From Pseudohaliea rubra DSM 19751 (GTDB lineage Bacteria > Pseudomonadota > Gammaproteobacteria > Pseudomonadales > Halieaceae), in contig NZ_KN234748.1 of NCBI RefSeq assembly GCF_000764025.1, positions 1 through 64,000 on the forward strand: 64,000 nt of DNA. Direction: 5' to 3'. A program made the position numbers and the translations under genes. The notes beneath the pieces were generated by a model that saw nothing but the letters and a program-made list of their open reading frames with translations, did not search any database and was not told the DNA's origin. This document shows, one piece after another, positions 22,832 to 31,870 of this stretch (within the stretch, counting starts at the first letter, position 1; every line of letters begins with the position of its first letter).

Positions 22832-23827
22832 CTACGCTGCACTGTGCCGGTCAGATGCATGCCGCGCTGCGATCGCGGCACCACCTGCGGCTGCCGCGGG
22901 CTCGGTGACCAGGCGCACGGGGATGGCGCGGGCGTAATCCGCCAGGGGACCGCGGTCGTTGAAGCCGTCGAGGAACCCGCTCCCGGGGAGAGTCCCGGCG
23001 AGGCGTGGCAGTACGCCCCCGGCCAGGTAGACGCCGCCGGTGGCGCCGAGGGTGACCGCAAGGCTCCCGGCGAAACGCCCGAGCAGCTGCAGGTACCAGC
23101 TGAGCGCCTCGTCCGCCAGGGGATCGTCGCCGGCCCCAGCGCAGACGGCGGCAGTTGTGCGCTTGCCGCCACCGAGGGCCAGATAAAGTTGTGCGATGCC
23201 ATCGCCGCGAAGCACCTGCTCGGCGGTAACCGGCGCAGCGGTGGCGGTGAGGGCCTGCTGCAGCGCCCAGTCCCGCGGCGCCACCGGAGCGAAATCGGCA
23301 TGGCCGGCCTCCGTGGGCACTACCTGCTGCTGCTCGCCCGGCTGGAGCACCAGCGCAGCGCCCAGGCCCGTTCCGGGGCCGAGCACTGCCAGCGGCCCCC
23401 TTGCCCCGGCAGCACCCGCCTGCAGGACGGTGCTGCCAGCCGGGGGCAGGAAGGCCAGGGCATGGGCGAGGGCTGCGAAGTCGTTGAGCAGCGTTACGCG
23501 GCGCAAGGCCAGGGCGTTTTCGAGGGCCGTGCTGTCGATGGTCCAGGGTCGGTTGGTGAGCCGGGCACGCCGGCCACGGATGGGCCCGGCGATGGCCAGG
23601 CATGCCGCCGTGGGCGCCGCACCGGGCAACGCCTGGAGGTAGCGCCGGAGCTGGTCTTCCAGCCCGTCGGCGCCGTCATTGGGCAGCTCCCGCCAATGCT
23701 CCAGCAGGGGCCAGCCGGCACCGCCGGCGGCGATGGCGAAGCGGCTGTTGGTGCCGCCGATGTCCCCGACCAGCAGGGCTCCGTCGCTATGCTCCGCCAC
23801 CGCTTGCGTTTCGTTGTCTCTTCGCAC
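22832..23827 (-). CDS. glk: Glucokinase
   Basis: 331 residues from the GTG at 23827 (GGGG upstream); the frame is open a further 24 codons to 23899. It phosphorylates glucose with ATP. The phosphate-1 loop is LLVGDIGGTNSRFAIA, with LLNDFAALAHALAFLPP, LGPGTGLGAALVL and GHADFAPVAPRDWALQ of the bacterial Glk family (ROK-unrelated). First gene of a four-gene minus-strand operon with DUF2892, DCC and flavin reductase proteins, an unusual set of partners. Confidence 0.92.
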   Translation of the reverse strand: MRRDNETQAVAEHSDGALLVGDIGGTNSRFAIAAGGAGWPLLEHWRELPNDGADGLEDQLRRYLQALPGAAPTAACLAIAGPIRGRRARLTNRPWTIDSTALENALALRRVTLLNDFAALAHALAFLPPAGSTVLQAGAAGARGPLAVLGPGTGLGAALVLQPGEQQQVVPTEAGHADFAPVAPRDWALQQALTATAAPVTAEQVLRGDGIAQLYLALGGGKRTTAAVCAGAGDDPLADEALSWYLQLLGRFAGSLAVTLGATGGVYLAGGVLPRLAGTLPGSGFLDGFNDRGPLADYARAIPVRLVTEPAAAAGGAAIAARHASDRHSAA

Positions 23828-24204
23828 CTCAAACCCCGCCACGTCAGTGACTTTTGCCGATTGACCGCAGTACCGGGCAATGGCGGACCGTCCGGGCAAG
23901 GATAACCCCGGGAAAGGTGCGCATCATGCCCCAGCTCCCCGCCACTCCCAAGCGCCGCGCTTCCCCGGTGCCCTCGCTACGCGTCACCCAGCTACAGATC
24001 AGCGCGCAGAGCAAGGTCGTCATCCGCGGCTTCGGTAATGGTGCTAACAAGCTGGTGTTCCGAGTCAGGAGCTCGCGGCCTGTCAAAGGCTGCCACGCTC
24101 AGAGGCTGCTGAGGAGCTACGATGAACCCTTTTTTTATAAGGTTTTATTCCCTTGACGATTGCCATACTATGTTTTTGGCTTCTCTTCCGGAGACAGGTC
24201 GCTT
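23828..24204. other. Intergenic region between divergent glk and the DUF4136 lipoprotein gene
   Basis: 377 bases. A 100-codon plus-strand frame at 23854-24156 has no recognisable features and is probably not a gene. The right half turns AT-rich (T7 run and TATAA near 24130) and contains TTGACG at 24152-24157, so promoters for the plus-strand lipoprotein gene are likely here. No clear operator seen. Confidence 0.5.
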
Positions 24205-24801
24205 ATGGCAGGTACGGCAGTTTCAATGCTTTCAGTCGCCTCGCGCAGGGGGCTACTGGCGGTCACGGCACTTTTGGCCCTGGTGGCCTGCAGTGGTCTC
24301 GATGTGACCGCCGACGGCACTGATGCTTTTGCAGCCACTCAGTACTCCCGTTACGCCTGGCGCAGCGAGCCTCCGTCGCAGCCCCGGTTCAGCAAAGACA
24401 TGACCACAAGGAAGAGCCCCTCGATCCGCGCGGGTGTGGAAGAAAAAATGTCTGAACTCGGCTACCAGCGCGTCGACAAGGCGAGTGCCCAGTTCCTGCT
24501 GGAATATTTTGCCATGCCGGGCTTCAACGACGGGCAGCTGGTGTCAGGGGGTTCGAACGAGGAGCTCTACGGCAGCTCCGTAAACCGGCAAATTGACGGG
24601 GCGGCACTTGATAATGCCTATGCGCTCAGCGGCCCGGTGGAAATCGGGAAGATCAAGCTGGTGTTCTTCGATGCAAGAACAGCCGACGTCCTCTGGCGGG
24701 TCCAGGTCAGTATGGTTGTGGAGGATTCCAACCGTATCGACCACGACAAAGTTCGCGAGGCTATGCGAGAAGCCATAGCGAAACTACCGCCTGCGTCCTG
24801 A
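24205..24801 (+). CDS. DUF4136 lipoprotein
   Basis: 198 residues from the ATG with GGAGACAGG upstream. The signal sequence ends in the lipobox LLALVACSG (Cys about 30). It is followed by the conserved DUF4136 pattern SRYAWRSEPPS, RAGVEEKMSELGYQRVDKASAQFLLEYF and KLVFFDARTADVLWRVQVSMVVED. An outer-membrane or periplasmic lipoprotein of unknown function. Convergent with the dehydrogenase gene at 24917. Confidence 0.88.
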   Translation: MAGTAVSMLSVASRRGLLAVTALLALVACSGLDVTADGTDAFAATQYSRYAWRSEPPSQPRFSKDMTTRKSPSIRAGVEEKMSELGYQRVDKASAQFLLEYFAMPGFNDGQLVSGGSNEELYGSSVNRQIDGAALDNAYALSGPVEIGKIKLVFFDARTADVLWRVQVSMVVEDSNRIDHDKVREAMREAIAKLPPAS

Positions 24802-24872
24802 GGCCGGGTTGCCTCGCTCTATCCTGTTCTTGTCCCTGCCCCGGGCCCTGGGCTGCTGAGCGGTCGGCGCCC

Positions 24873-24890
24873 CGGGCCGGCTTCGGCCCG
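24873..24890. terminator. Hairpin between convergent genes
   Basis: CGGGCCG and CGGCCCG form a 7-bp stem with a GCTT loop, 71 bases after the DUF4136 stop and 26 bases past the end of the dehydrogenase gene. It lacks a T-run; a bidirectional terminator is possible. Confidence 0.4.
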
Positions 24891-24916
24891 CGCGCAACCG
24901 CCACGGTGCCGGGGTT

Positions 24917-25858
24917 TCAGTAGCCCCGACTGAAATCGACTACATCGCTCAGCCCGATGCCCTTCCGGTAGCGGGCCAGGTTGGCGAGAAACAGCTCGAC
25001 AATGGCGCCGGGATCCGTGGGCGCCGCGGTGTGCGAGGTGATGTAGAGGTTGTCCACCGCCCAGAGGGGATCGTCATCCTCCAGGGGTTCTTTCGGGAAT
25101 ACGTCCAGCACCGCTGCGCGCAGCTGTCCAGCGTGGAGCGCCGCCACCACTGCATCCGTCTGTACCGTACTGCCACGGCCGCCGTTCAGGAAGACAGCCC
25201 CGCGGGGCAGGGCGCCCAGTAAGCCGTCATCGACCAGTCCGGTACTTGCCGGGGTGTCCGGCAGCAGGGCCAGCAGATAGTCGCACCCCGCGGCGAAGCG
25301 CCGTAGATCGGCCAGAGCAAAGGTCTCTGCGAACGCCTCGACCGGGTTGCCATCGCGGTTCAGGCCGCGGCAGGCCATGCCGAGGACCGCGGCGCGCCGG
25401 GCCACGGCGCAGCCGATGGCGCCGGTGCCGAGGATGCCCAGGCGCTTGCCGGCAACAGTGCCGTCCGGGCAGCCCTCCCAGTGCGCCGCCCGGCTGCGGC
25501 GCAGAATCCCGCGCTCGATGGCCAGCAACCACCCCAGTACCCATTCGCTCATGGCCTGGCCGAAGATGCCGCGCACACCTGTGAGCGTATAGTCCCGCCT
25601 GGGATGATCCACGAGGGGGCGCACGCCGGCCCAGGTGGACTGAGCCCAGCGCAGGGCCGGCAGATCGTCCAGCACCTCGGCAAGCAGCGCGGGGCTGGCA
25701 AGGGCCAGGGTAGCCCCGGTGCCGCGCCGGCGGGCGCTGTCGGCATCGCTGCAGCTGATGAGCGCGAGCTCCGGGGGCAGGCGCTCTGCGAGGCGCCGTG
25801 CCAGCGCGTCGGCATCGTCTGCCAGCAGCAGCAGTGCCTCACCGCCGCCGGAACTCAT
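24917..25858 (-). CDS. D-isomer-specific 2-hydroxyacid dehydrogenase (GhrA-like)
   Basis: 313 residues. The NAD(P) fold is KRLGILGTGAIGCAVARRAAVLGM (about 138-161). The catalytic triad positions are Arg in FLNGGRGSTVQTD, Glu in FPKEPLEDDDPLW and His in YITSHTAAPTDP. Relatives reduce glyoxylate or hydroxypyruvate. It follows the thiolase stop by 3 bases, so it is co-transcribed with the beta-oxidation genes; a role on a 2-keto acid from that pathway is possible but not shown. Confidence 0.88.
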   Translation of the reverse strand: MSSGGGEALLLLADDADALARRLAERLPPELALISCSDADSARRRGTGATLALASPALLAEVLDDLPALRWAQSTWAGVRPLVDHPRRDYTLTGVRGIFGQAMSEWVLGWLLAIERGILRRSRAAHWEGCPDGTVAGKRLGILGTGAIGCAVARRAAVLGMACRGLNRDGNPVEAFAETFALADLRRFAAGCDYLLALLPDTPASTGLVDDGLLGALPRGAVFLNGGRGSTVQTDAVVAALHAGQLRAAVLDVFPKEPLEDDDPLWAVDNLYITSHTAAPTDPGAIVELFLANLARYRKGIGLSDVVDFSRGY

Positions 25859-25861
25859 GCG

Positions 25862-27094
25862 CTAGACCCGTTCGATGATAACCGCCGGAGCCATGCCGCC
25901 GGCAGCACACATGGTCACGAGGCCCACCTGCTTATCCTGGCGCTCAAGCTCGTCGAGGAGCGTGCCGATCAGGATGGAGCCGGTAGCGCCGATCGGATGC
26001 CCGAGCGCCATGGCGCCGCCATTGACGTTCACCCGCTCACGGTCGAGGCCCAGATCGCGGATGAACTTCTCGGCAACGACGGCGAAGGCCTCGTTGATCT
26101 CGAAGAGATCGATGTCGTCGAGGGTCATGCCGGCCTTGGCCAGAACTTTCCTCGCCGCCGGAACCGGGGCGTTGAGCATCAGCACCGGGGAATCGCCGAC
26201 GTTGGCCATGGCCCGCACCCGTGCCCGGGGCTTCAGACCGTGGGCCCGGGCGTAGTCCGGTGAAGCGAGCAGCAGGGCAGCAGCGCCGTCGACCACGCCG
26301 GAGGAGTTCCCCGCGTGGTGCACGTGGTTGATAGCCAGGTCCGGATAGGCCTGCAGCACCAGGCTGCGGAAGGTGGTGCCCGCGTCATTGAGCGGGTAGT
26401 CCGCGAGGGCTTCGAAGGCCGGCTTCAGGCCCGCCAGGCTCTCGATGGTCGTATCCGGCCGCGGGAATTCCTCGTGGTCGAGGGCGAGGCTGCCGTCGGG
26501 GTTGTGCACCGGCACCAGGCTGCGGCTGAAGCGGCCTTCCGTTATGGCGCGGGCTGCCCGCTGCTGGGAGCTGAGGGCGAGCTGATCAAGGGCGTCCCGG
26601 TCAATGCCCTCGAGCGTAGCGATGGTGTCGGCGCAGAGCCCCTGGTGCGGCTGCGGGTGCTTCGCGCGCAGGTGCAGGTTATCGCTATCGATAAAGGGCG
26701 ACTGGGTCGGGTCGGAGCCGAAGGTCGACATCATCTCGCAGCCACCGGCAACCACCAGGTCCTCCATGCCGCTCATGATTGATGCGGCGGCGAAGTTTAC
26801 GCTGGTGATGCCGGAGCCGCAGAAGCGGTCCAGGGTGACACCGGAGGAGCGTATATCGTAGCCGGCGTCCAGGGCCGCCATGCGGGCGAGGTCACCCCCT
26901 TGCTGGCCGCGTTGGGTACTGGTCCCGAAAATGACGTCGTCCACTTCGGCGGTGTCGATGCCCGTGCGTTCGGCAAGGGCCGCGAGCACCGTCGCCCCGA
27001 GGTGCTGTGGATGCAGGTGGGCCAGCGCCCCCTTGCCTTTTTTGCCGATGCCGCGGGGGGTGCGGCAGGCGTCGATAAGCCAGGCTTCATTCAT
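25862..27094 (-). CDS. Acetyl-CoA C-acyltransferase (thiolase)
   Basis: 410 residues from the ATG at 27094, 8 bases after GAGGGT; an in-frame ATG two codons upstream is too close to the SD. The frame is open further upstream over the next gene. Catalytic Cys92 is in TLDRFCGSGITSVNFAA. INEAFAVV, GGAMALGHPIGATG and the second cysteine in MCAAGGMAP complete the set. It performs the thiolytic step of beta-oxidation. Ten bases separate it from the enoyl-CoA hydratase gene. Confidence 0.94.
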   Translation of the reverse strand: MNEAWLIDACRTPRGIGKKGKGALAHLHPQHLGATVLAALAERTGIDTAEVDDVIFGTSTQRGQQGGDLARMAALDAGYDIRSSGVTLDRFCGSGITSVNFAAASIMSGMEDLVVAGGCEMMSTFGSDPTQSPFIDSDNLHLRAKHPQPHQGLCADTIATLEGIDRDALDQLALSSQQRAARAITEGRFSRSLVPVHNPDGSLALDHEEFPRPDTTIESLAGLKPAFEALADYPLNDAGTTFRSLVLQAYPDLAINHVHHAGNSSGVVDGAAALLLASPDYARAHGLKPRARVRAMANVGDSPVLMLNAPVPAARKVLAKAGMTLDDIDLFEINEAFAVVAEKFIRDLGLDRERVNVNGGAMALGHPIGATGSILIGTLLDELERQDKQVGLVTMCAAGGMAPAVIIERV

Positions 27095-27104
27095 GGTCAT
27101 ACCC

Positions 27105-27872
27105 TCACTTGCCTTTCCAGACGGGGGCGCGCTTCTCGGCGAAGGCCGTGGCCCCCTCGATGGCGTCCTCGCTGGTGAGCACGTCCTTGAGCACCGCGTT
27201 CTGGCGGTCGAACATCTCTTCTGTGCTCCAGTCCTGGGCTGCTGCGATGACCTGCTTGCTGCGGGCCACCGCCAGGGGGCCGTTGGCTGCGATTTTTGCC
27301 GCCAGGGTTTTCGCAGCCTCCAGAGCTGTGCCCGGGGCGACAACGCTGTTGATGAGACCGATCTCGGCGGCACGGGCAGCGCTGATGAAGTCGCCGGTAA
27401 GGGCAAGCTCCATGGCCAGCCTCGGGGGTACCTGCTTCGGCAGCTTGACCAGGCCGCCGGCGGCGGCTGCCAGGCCACGTTTTACCTCGGGGATGCCGAA
27501 CTGGCCGTCCTCGGCGGCAACGATCAGGTCGCAGCTGATGGCCACCTCGAAGCCGCCGGCCAGCGCGTAGCCCTCGACCGCAGCAATGAGCGGCTTGCTC
27601 AGCGTGCGCTCGACCAGGCCGGCAAAGCCATGGCCTTCCACCATAGGCATCTCGCCGGTAACAAAAGCTTTCAGATCCATGCCGGAGCAGAAGGTGCCGC
27701 CGGCGCCGGTAATAATGCCCACGCGCAGGCTGTCGTCGCTTTCAAGCCGGTCCAGCGCCGCGCTTACGGCCTCGGCGGTGGCCTTGTTGACGGCATTCTT
27801 CGCCTTCGGGCGGTTCAGGGTGATGACCAGGACGCCGTCCTGGGCGTCCGTCAGGACTTCCGCTTCGCTCAC
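27105..27872 (-). CDS. Enoyl-CoA hydratase/isomerase (crotonase family)
   Basis: 255 residues, GTG start with AAAGGAG 7-8 bases upstream. Oxyanion-hole segments are GTFCSGMDLKAFVTG and IAAVEGYALAGGFEVAISCDLIVAAED. The first catalytic Glu is in the QFGIPEVKRGL region. It likely hydrates the enoyl-CoA made by the neighbouring acyl-CoA dehydrogenase. Crotonases vary widely in reaction, so the exact chemistry is inferred from the operon. Confidence 0.9.
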   Translation of the reverse strand: MSEAEVLTDAQDGVLVITLNRPKAKNAVNKATAEAVSAALDRLESDDSLRVGIITGAGGTFCSGMDLKAFVTGEMPMVEGHGFAGLVERTLSKPLIAAVEGYALAGGFEVAISCDLIVAAEDGQFGIPEVKRGLAAAAGGLVKLPKQVPPRLAMELALTGDFISAARAAEIGLINSVVAPGTALEAAKTLAAKIAANGPLAVARSKQVIAAAQDWSTEEMFDRQNAVLKDVLTSEDAIEGATAFAEKRAPVWKGK

Positions 27873-27922
27873 TGTTGTTCTCCTTTAAGCTTGTGGGTGG
27901 TCGCGGGGGATTCCGTCGTCGT

Positions 27923-29149
27923 TCAGTCGGGATCGCTATAGCGCTCGATAACCTGCTTGCCGAGGGCCATCATGTGGACTTCGTCCGGGCCGTCGGCCTG
28001 GCGGCACCAGCGGGCATAGCTGAAGGCCTCGGCCATCATGTAGTCCTCCGTGAGTCCGCCGGCGCCATGCACCTGCATGCAGCGGTCGATGACGGTCTGG
28101 GCCATGAGCGGCACGGCGATCTTGGCGGCTGCGATCATGTCGCGCGCCGCCTGGGCGCCGACCTCATCCATGCGCTTGCAGGCCTTGAGCACCAGCATGC
28201 GCATCATCTCGATCTCGGCAAAGCTCTGCGCGATGCTCTCACGGATGGACTGGTGCTTGGCCAGGGGCCGGCCGAAGGTCTCGCGGCGGGTTACCCGCTG
28301 ACAGGCGAGCTCCAGGGAGCGCTGGGCGGCACCGACCAGGCGCATGCAGTGGTGCATACGGCCCGGGCCCAGGCGGCCCTGAGCGATTTCAAAACCGCGG
28401 CCTTCACCGAGGAGAATGTTCTCCAGGGGGACGCGGACATCGGTGAAACGCAGTTCGGCATGGCCGTGCGGGGCGTCATCGTAGCCGAGGGTGGTCAGCG
28501 GCCGCACGATCTCAAGCCCGGGGGTGCCCCGCGGCACCAGTACCTGTGACTGCTGCTGGTGCCGGTTGGCGTTGTCCGGATCCGACTTGCCCATGACGAT
28601 GAAGATAGCCGTGCGCTCGTACATGGCGCCGGTGATGAACCACTTGCGCCCGTTGAGGACCCACTCATCGCCGTCACGCTCGATAGAAAGTTCCACGTTG
28701 GTGGCGTCGGAAGAAGCTACCTGTGGTTCGGTCATGGCGTAGGCCGAGCGGATCTCCCCGTCGAGGAGAGGGCGCAGCCAGCGCTCCTGTTGTGCTTCGG
28801 TGCCATATTTCATGAACACCTCCATGTTGCCGGTGTCCGGGGCATTGCAGTTGAAGACCTCCGGCGACCAGAGCACCCGGCCCATGATTTCGGCGAGGGG
28901 CGCGTAATCGAAATTACCAATGCCCTCGTGGTCACAGAATGCCGCCAGGGATGGCGGGATGAACAGGTTCCAGAGCCCGGCCTCCCGGGCCTTGAGCTTG
29001 AGCTCCTCAACGATGGGTACCGGGGCGAAGCGGTTGCTCGCGCCGGCGAGCTGCTCGGCAAAGGTGTGCTCGTTGGGGTGGATGTAGTCGTCCATGAAGG
29101 CCTGCAGCCGTACCTGCAGGTCCCGGGACTGCTCGCTGAACTCGAACAT
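27923..29149 (-). CDS. Acyl-CoA dehydrogenase (FAD)
   Basis: 408 residues, ATG with AAGGACG upstream. The acyl-CoA dehydrogenase pattern is clear: YAMTEPQVASSDATNVE, WVLNGRKWFITGA, the C-terminal VHGAGGLTEDYMMAEAFSYARWCRQADGPDEVH, and LAKHQSIRESIAQSFAEIEM. First gene of the minus-strand beta-oxidation unit. It is divergent from the ectoine operon; the 208-base gap between them must hold both promoters. Confidence 0.93.
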   Translation of the reverse strand: MFEFSEQSRDLQVRLQAFMDDYIHPNEHTFAEQLAGASNRFAPVPIVEELKLKAREAGLWNLFIPPSLAAFCDHEGIGNFDYAPLAEIMGRVLWSPEVFNCNAPDTGNMEVFMKYGTEAQQERWLRPLLDGEIRSAYAMTEPQVASSDATNVELSIERDGDEWVLNGRKWFITGAMYERTAIFIVMGKSDPDNANRHQQQSQVLVPRGTPGLEIVRPLTTLGYDDAPHGHAELRFTDVRVPLENILLGEGRGFEIAQGRLGPGRMHHCMRLVGAAQRSLELACQRVTRRETFGRPLAKHQSIRESIAQSFAEIEMMRMLVLKACKRMDEVGAQAARDMIAAAKIAVPLMAQTVIDRCMQVHGAGGLTEDYMMAEAFSYARWCRQADGPDEVHMMALGKQVIERYSDPD

Positions 29150-29357
29150 GAAGACGTCCTTGTGTGATTCGTTTTCTTTGGGTGGTCCTTGCGGAGCGCA
29201 TACCTTAGCGCGGCGCGGCCGCCAAGGCCACGGTGTGATGAGCGGTCCGTCCGGTGCGACACTTGCAGTGCCCCGCCCGGGTCCCTAGGGTAGGGGGCAT
29301 GTGTAGCGCTCCTCACAGGACCCGCCGGGTCTTGAGTCGGGCCCGGCGAGGCGCGCG

Positions 29358-30569
29358 ATGAGCGCAGCTTCCTGGGATAGCGCCGTGGCTCGGGCGATCG
29401 AGCTGCGCCGGGTGCTGCATGCCGAGCCGGAGCTGACCTGGGCCGAACATGACACGGCGGCCCGCGTCCGCGCCATCCTTGACGACCTGGGGCTTGCCTG
29501 GCGACCTTGCGCAGAGACCGGTACGGTCGCCACCCTCGCACCCGACGCGCCAGGCCGACACCTGGCCCTGCGCGCCGACCTCGACGCCCTCCCGATTACG
29601 GAGCAGACAGCGCTGCCCTGGCATTCGCGGCGCGACGGCTGCATGCATGCCTGCGGTCACGACGGGCACACGGCCACGCTTGTTGCGGCGGCTTTGTGGC
29701 TGGCGCGGGTGCAGGGCGAACTTCCGGGTCCGGTGACGCTGCTTTTCCAGCCCGCAGAAGAGGGCGGTCATGGCGCCCGGCGAATGATCGCCGATGGCGC
29801 CCTCGACGACGTCGATGCCGTTTTCGGCTGGCATAACTGGCCGGCGATTCCCTTTGGTCAGGCAGCCTGCCCCGATGGGGTGGTGATGGCCGGCAATGGT
29901 ACCTATCGCCTCACGCTCCGCGGTGCCGGTGGCCATGCCAGCCAGCCGGAACTCTGCCGGGACCCGGTGCTGGCCTCGGCCGCGGTGGTGCAGGCGCTGC
30001 AGCAGGTGGTGAGCCGGCGTCTCCCGGCGCAGGCAGCAACGGTGCTCAGTGTCACGTCCATCGACGCCCGCAGCACGCCGACGGTCATTCCCGACAATGC
30101 GGTGATCGAGGGCAGCTTCCGCATTGCGGACGATCGCGATCGCGCCCGACTCGGCGAACTCATGACGGAGATAGCCAGCGGTACAGCGGCGGGGTACGGC
30201 GTTGGCTGCGAGGTCGAGCTGTTCCCGCGCTATGGCCCGACCGTCAACCATGCCCGGGAGGCAGCCTGCTACCGCGGTGCGCTGGCCGCGGAGTTCGGCC
30301 CGGGGGTTTTCAGTGGCGACACGCGTCTGCCGATCATGGCGTCCGAAGACTTCAGCTATTACCTGAGGGAGCGGCCCGGTGCCTTCGCACTGGTCGGCGC
30401 CGGCGGAGAAGAAAGCTGCCACCAGGTGCCCTGCCACAGCGCCCGCTACGACTTCAACGATGCGCTTATCGCGCCCATGGCGCGGGTCTACGCGCGCCTC
30501 GTCGGCGCACCGCTGCCGGGGGCGATGCCGCCGCAGGATGACAACGCAAAAACAGAGGAAAGGCAATGA
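29358..30569 (+). CDS. doeB2: M20-family N2-acetyl-L-2,4-diaminobutyrate deacetylase (DoeB2-type)
   Basis: 403 residues. M20D peptidase features are the metal motifs MHACGHDGHTATL, PAEEGGHGARRM and FGWHNWP, the dimerisation-domain GHASQPELCRDPVLA and the C-terminal CHSARYDFNDALI. By itself it would be called an amidohydrolase (hippurate or IAA-amino acid hydrolase type). The following genes encode DoeD, DoeA and DoeC, so it most likely hydrolyses N-alpha-acetyl-diaminobutyrate, the product of ectoine ring opening. Its stop overlaps the next ATG by 4 bases. Confidence 0.78.
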   Translation: MSAASWDSAVARAIELRRVLHAEPELTWAEHDTAARVRAILDDLGLAWRPCAETGTVATLAPDAPGRHLALRADLDALPITEQTALPWHSRRDGCMHACGHDGHTATLVAAALWLARVQGELPGPVTLLFQPAEEGGHGARRMIADGALDDVDAVFGWHNWPAIPFGQAACPDGVVMAGNGTYRLTLRGAGGHASQPELCRDPVLASAAVVQALQQVVSRRLPAQAATVLSVTSIDARSTPTVIPDNAVIEGSFRIADDRDRARLGELMTEIASGTAAGYGVGCEVELFPRYGPTVNHAREAACYRGALAAEFGPGVFSGDTRLPIMASEDFSYYLRERPGAFALVGAGGEESCHQVPCHSARYDFNDALIAPMARVYARLVGAPLPGAMPPQDDNAKTEERQ

Positions 30570-31870
30570 ATACAGCCATGAATGCTCCGGAGGGAGCCGA
30601 CGTTTTTCACCAGTGGGAGTCAGAGCTTCGCGGTTACTGCCGCCTCTATCCCACGGTGTTCAAGTCTGCGTCCAACGCTCGACAGGTCGATGAGGCAGGT
30701 AAGTCCTATATCGACTTCTTTGCGGGTGCCGGCGTGCTCAATTTCGGGCATAACAACCCGCGCATGAAAAAGGCGATCATCGACTATATCGAGGCCGACG
30801 GCGTGGCCCACAGCCTCGACATGCATACGACGGCAAAGCGCGACTTCCTCGAGGCTTTTGTCGCTACGATCCTCAAGCCCCGGGGCATGAACCACCGCAT
30901 GACCTTCATGGGGCCCACGGGCACTAACGCCGTCGAGACGGCGCTGAAGCTCGCCCGCCGGGTAACCGGTCGCCAGTCGGTGGTCGCCTACACCTCCGGT
31001 TTTCACGGCATGACGCTGGGCTCCCTGGCTGCCACCGCCAACAGTTATTTCCGCAATGCCGCCGGTGTGCCTCTGGAGCATGTGCTGCGCCAGCCCTTTG
31101 GCTGCGAGAAGGTGTGCCTTGGCTGCCACAAGGGCTGTGGCATGGGCTCCGTGGAAGCGCTGCGTGGCCAGCTGGAAAACACCTCCTCCGGCCTGGAGCC
31201 GCCGGCGGCGTTCCTGGTGGAGGCGATCCAGGCCGAGGGCGGTGTGCACGTGGCCAGCGAGGAGTGGCTGCGCGCGGTAGAGAAGCTTGCCCGGGATGTG
31301 GGGGCTCTTTTCATCATCGACGATATCCAGGCCGGCTGCGGCCGCACCGGCTCTTATTTCAGTTTCGACGGCATGGGGCTGGACCCGGACATCATTACCC
31401 TCGCCAAAGGCATCGGCGGCTTCGGCACACCGCTCGCCATGAATCTGGTCAAGCCCGAGCATGACGATCACTGGCAGCCGGGTGAACACACGGGAACCTT
31501 CCGCGGCCAAGGCCTGTCCTTTGTTGCCGGTCGCGAGGCCCTCGCCTACTTCGATGACGATGTACTCATGACGGAGGTCGCAGGGAAGGGTAAGCGCATG
31601 GCCGCGCGGCTGCAGGCCTTCGCCGACAGCAGGGATCATCCCATGCAGGTGCGCGGCAAGGGCATGATGCAGGCCCTTGACGTAGGCGATGGTGCCATCA
31701 CCAAGGAGGTCTGCGCGCGCTGTTTTCAGGATGGTCTGCTGATCGGTGCCAGCGGTACCGGCGGTTCCACCTTCAAACTTATCCCCCCGCTGACCATTTC
31801 CGAAGCGGATCTCGACGAGGGCCTCGACACGCTTCTGCGCAACCTGGAGGCCGTCCTGGAGGAACAATGA
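30566..31870 (+). CDS. doeD: L-2,4-diaminobutyrate transaminase (ectoine catabolism)
   Basis: 434 residues, class III aminotransferase close to EctB. PLP-binding features are MGPTGTNAVETALKLARRVTGR, IIDDIQAGCGRTGSYFSFDG and the Schiff-base lysine in ITLAKGIGGFGTPLAM. It converts diaminobutyrate to aspartate semialdehyde. No ectA or ectC is adjacent, and it sits with ectoine hydrolase and semialdehyde dehydrogenase genes, which argues for the degradative DoeD role and not biosynthetic EctB. Overlaps doeB2 and doeA by 4 bases each. Confidence 0.88.
   Translation: MNTAMNAPEGADVFHQWESELRGYCRLYPTVFKSASNARQVDEAGKSYIDFFAGAGVLNFGHNNPRMKKAIIDYIEADGVAHSLDMHTTAKRDFLEAFVATILKPRGMNHRMTFMGPTGTNAVETALKLARRVTGRQSVVAYTSGFHGMTLGSLAATANSYFRNAAGVPLEHVLRQPFGCEKVCLGCHKGCGMGSVEALRGQLENTSSGLEPPAAFLVEAIQAEGGVHVASEEWLRAVEKLARDVGALFIIDDIQAGCGRTGSYFSFDGMGLDPDIITLAKGIGGFGTPLAMNLVKPEHDDHWQPGEHTGTFRGQGLSFVAGREALAYFDDDVLMTEVAGKGKRMAARLQAFADSRDHPMQVRGKGMMQALDVGDGAITKEVCARCFQDGLLIGASGTGGSTFKLIPPLTISEADLDEGLDTLLRNLEAVLEEQ

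Noticed and set aside
23854-24156. 100-codon plus-strand frame upstream of the DUF4136 gene
   Set aside because: No convincing SD, no domain, no signal peptide, and it overlaps the likely glk promoter region.
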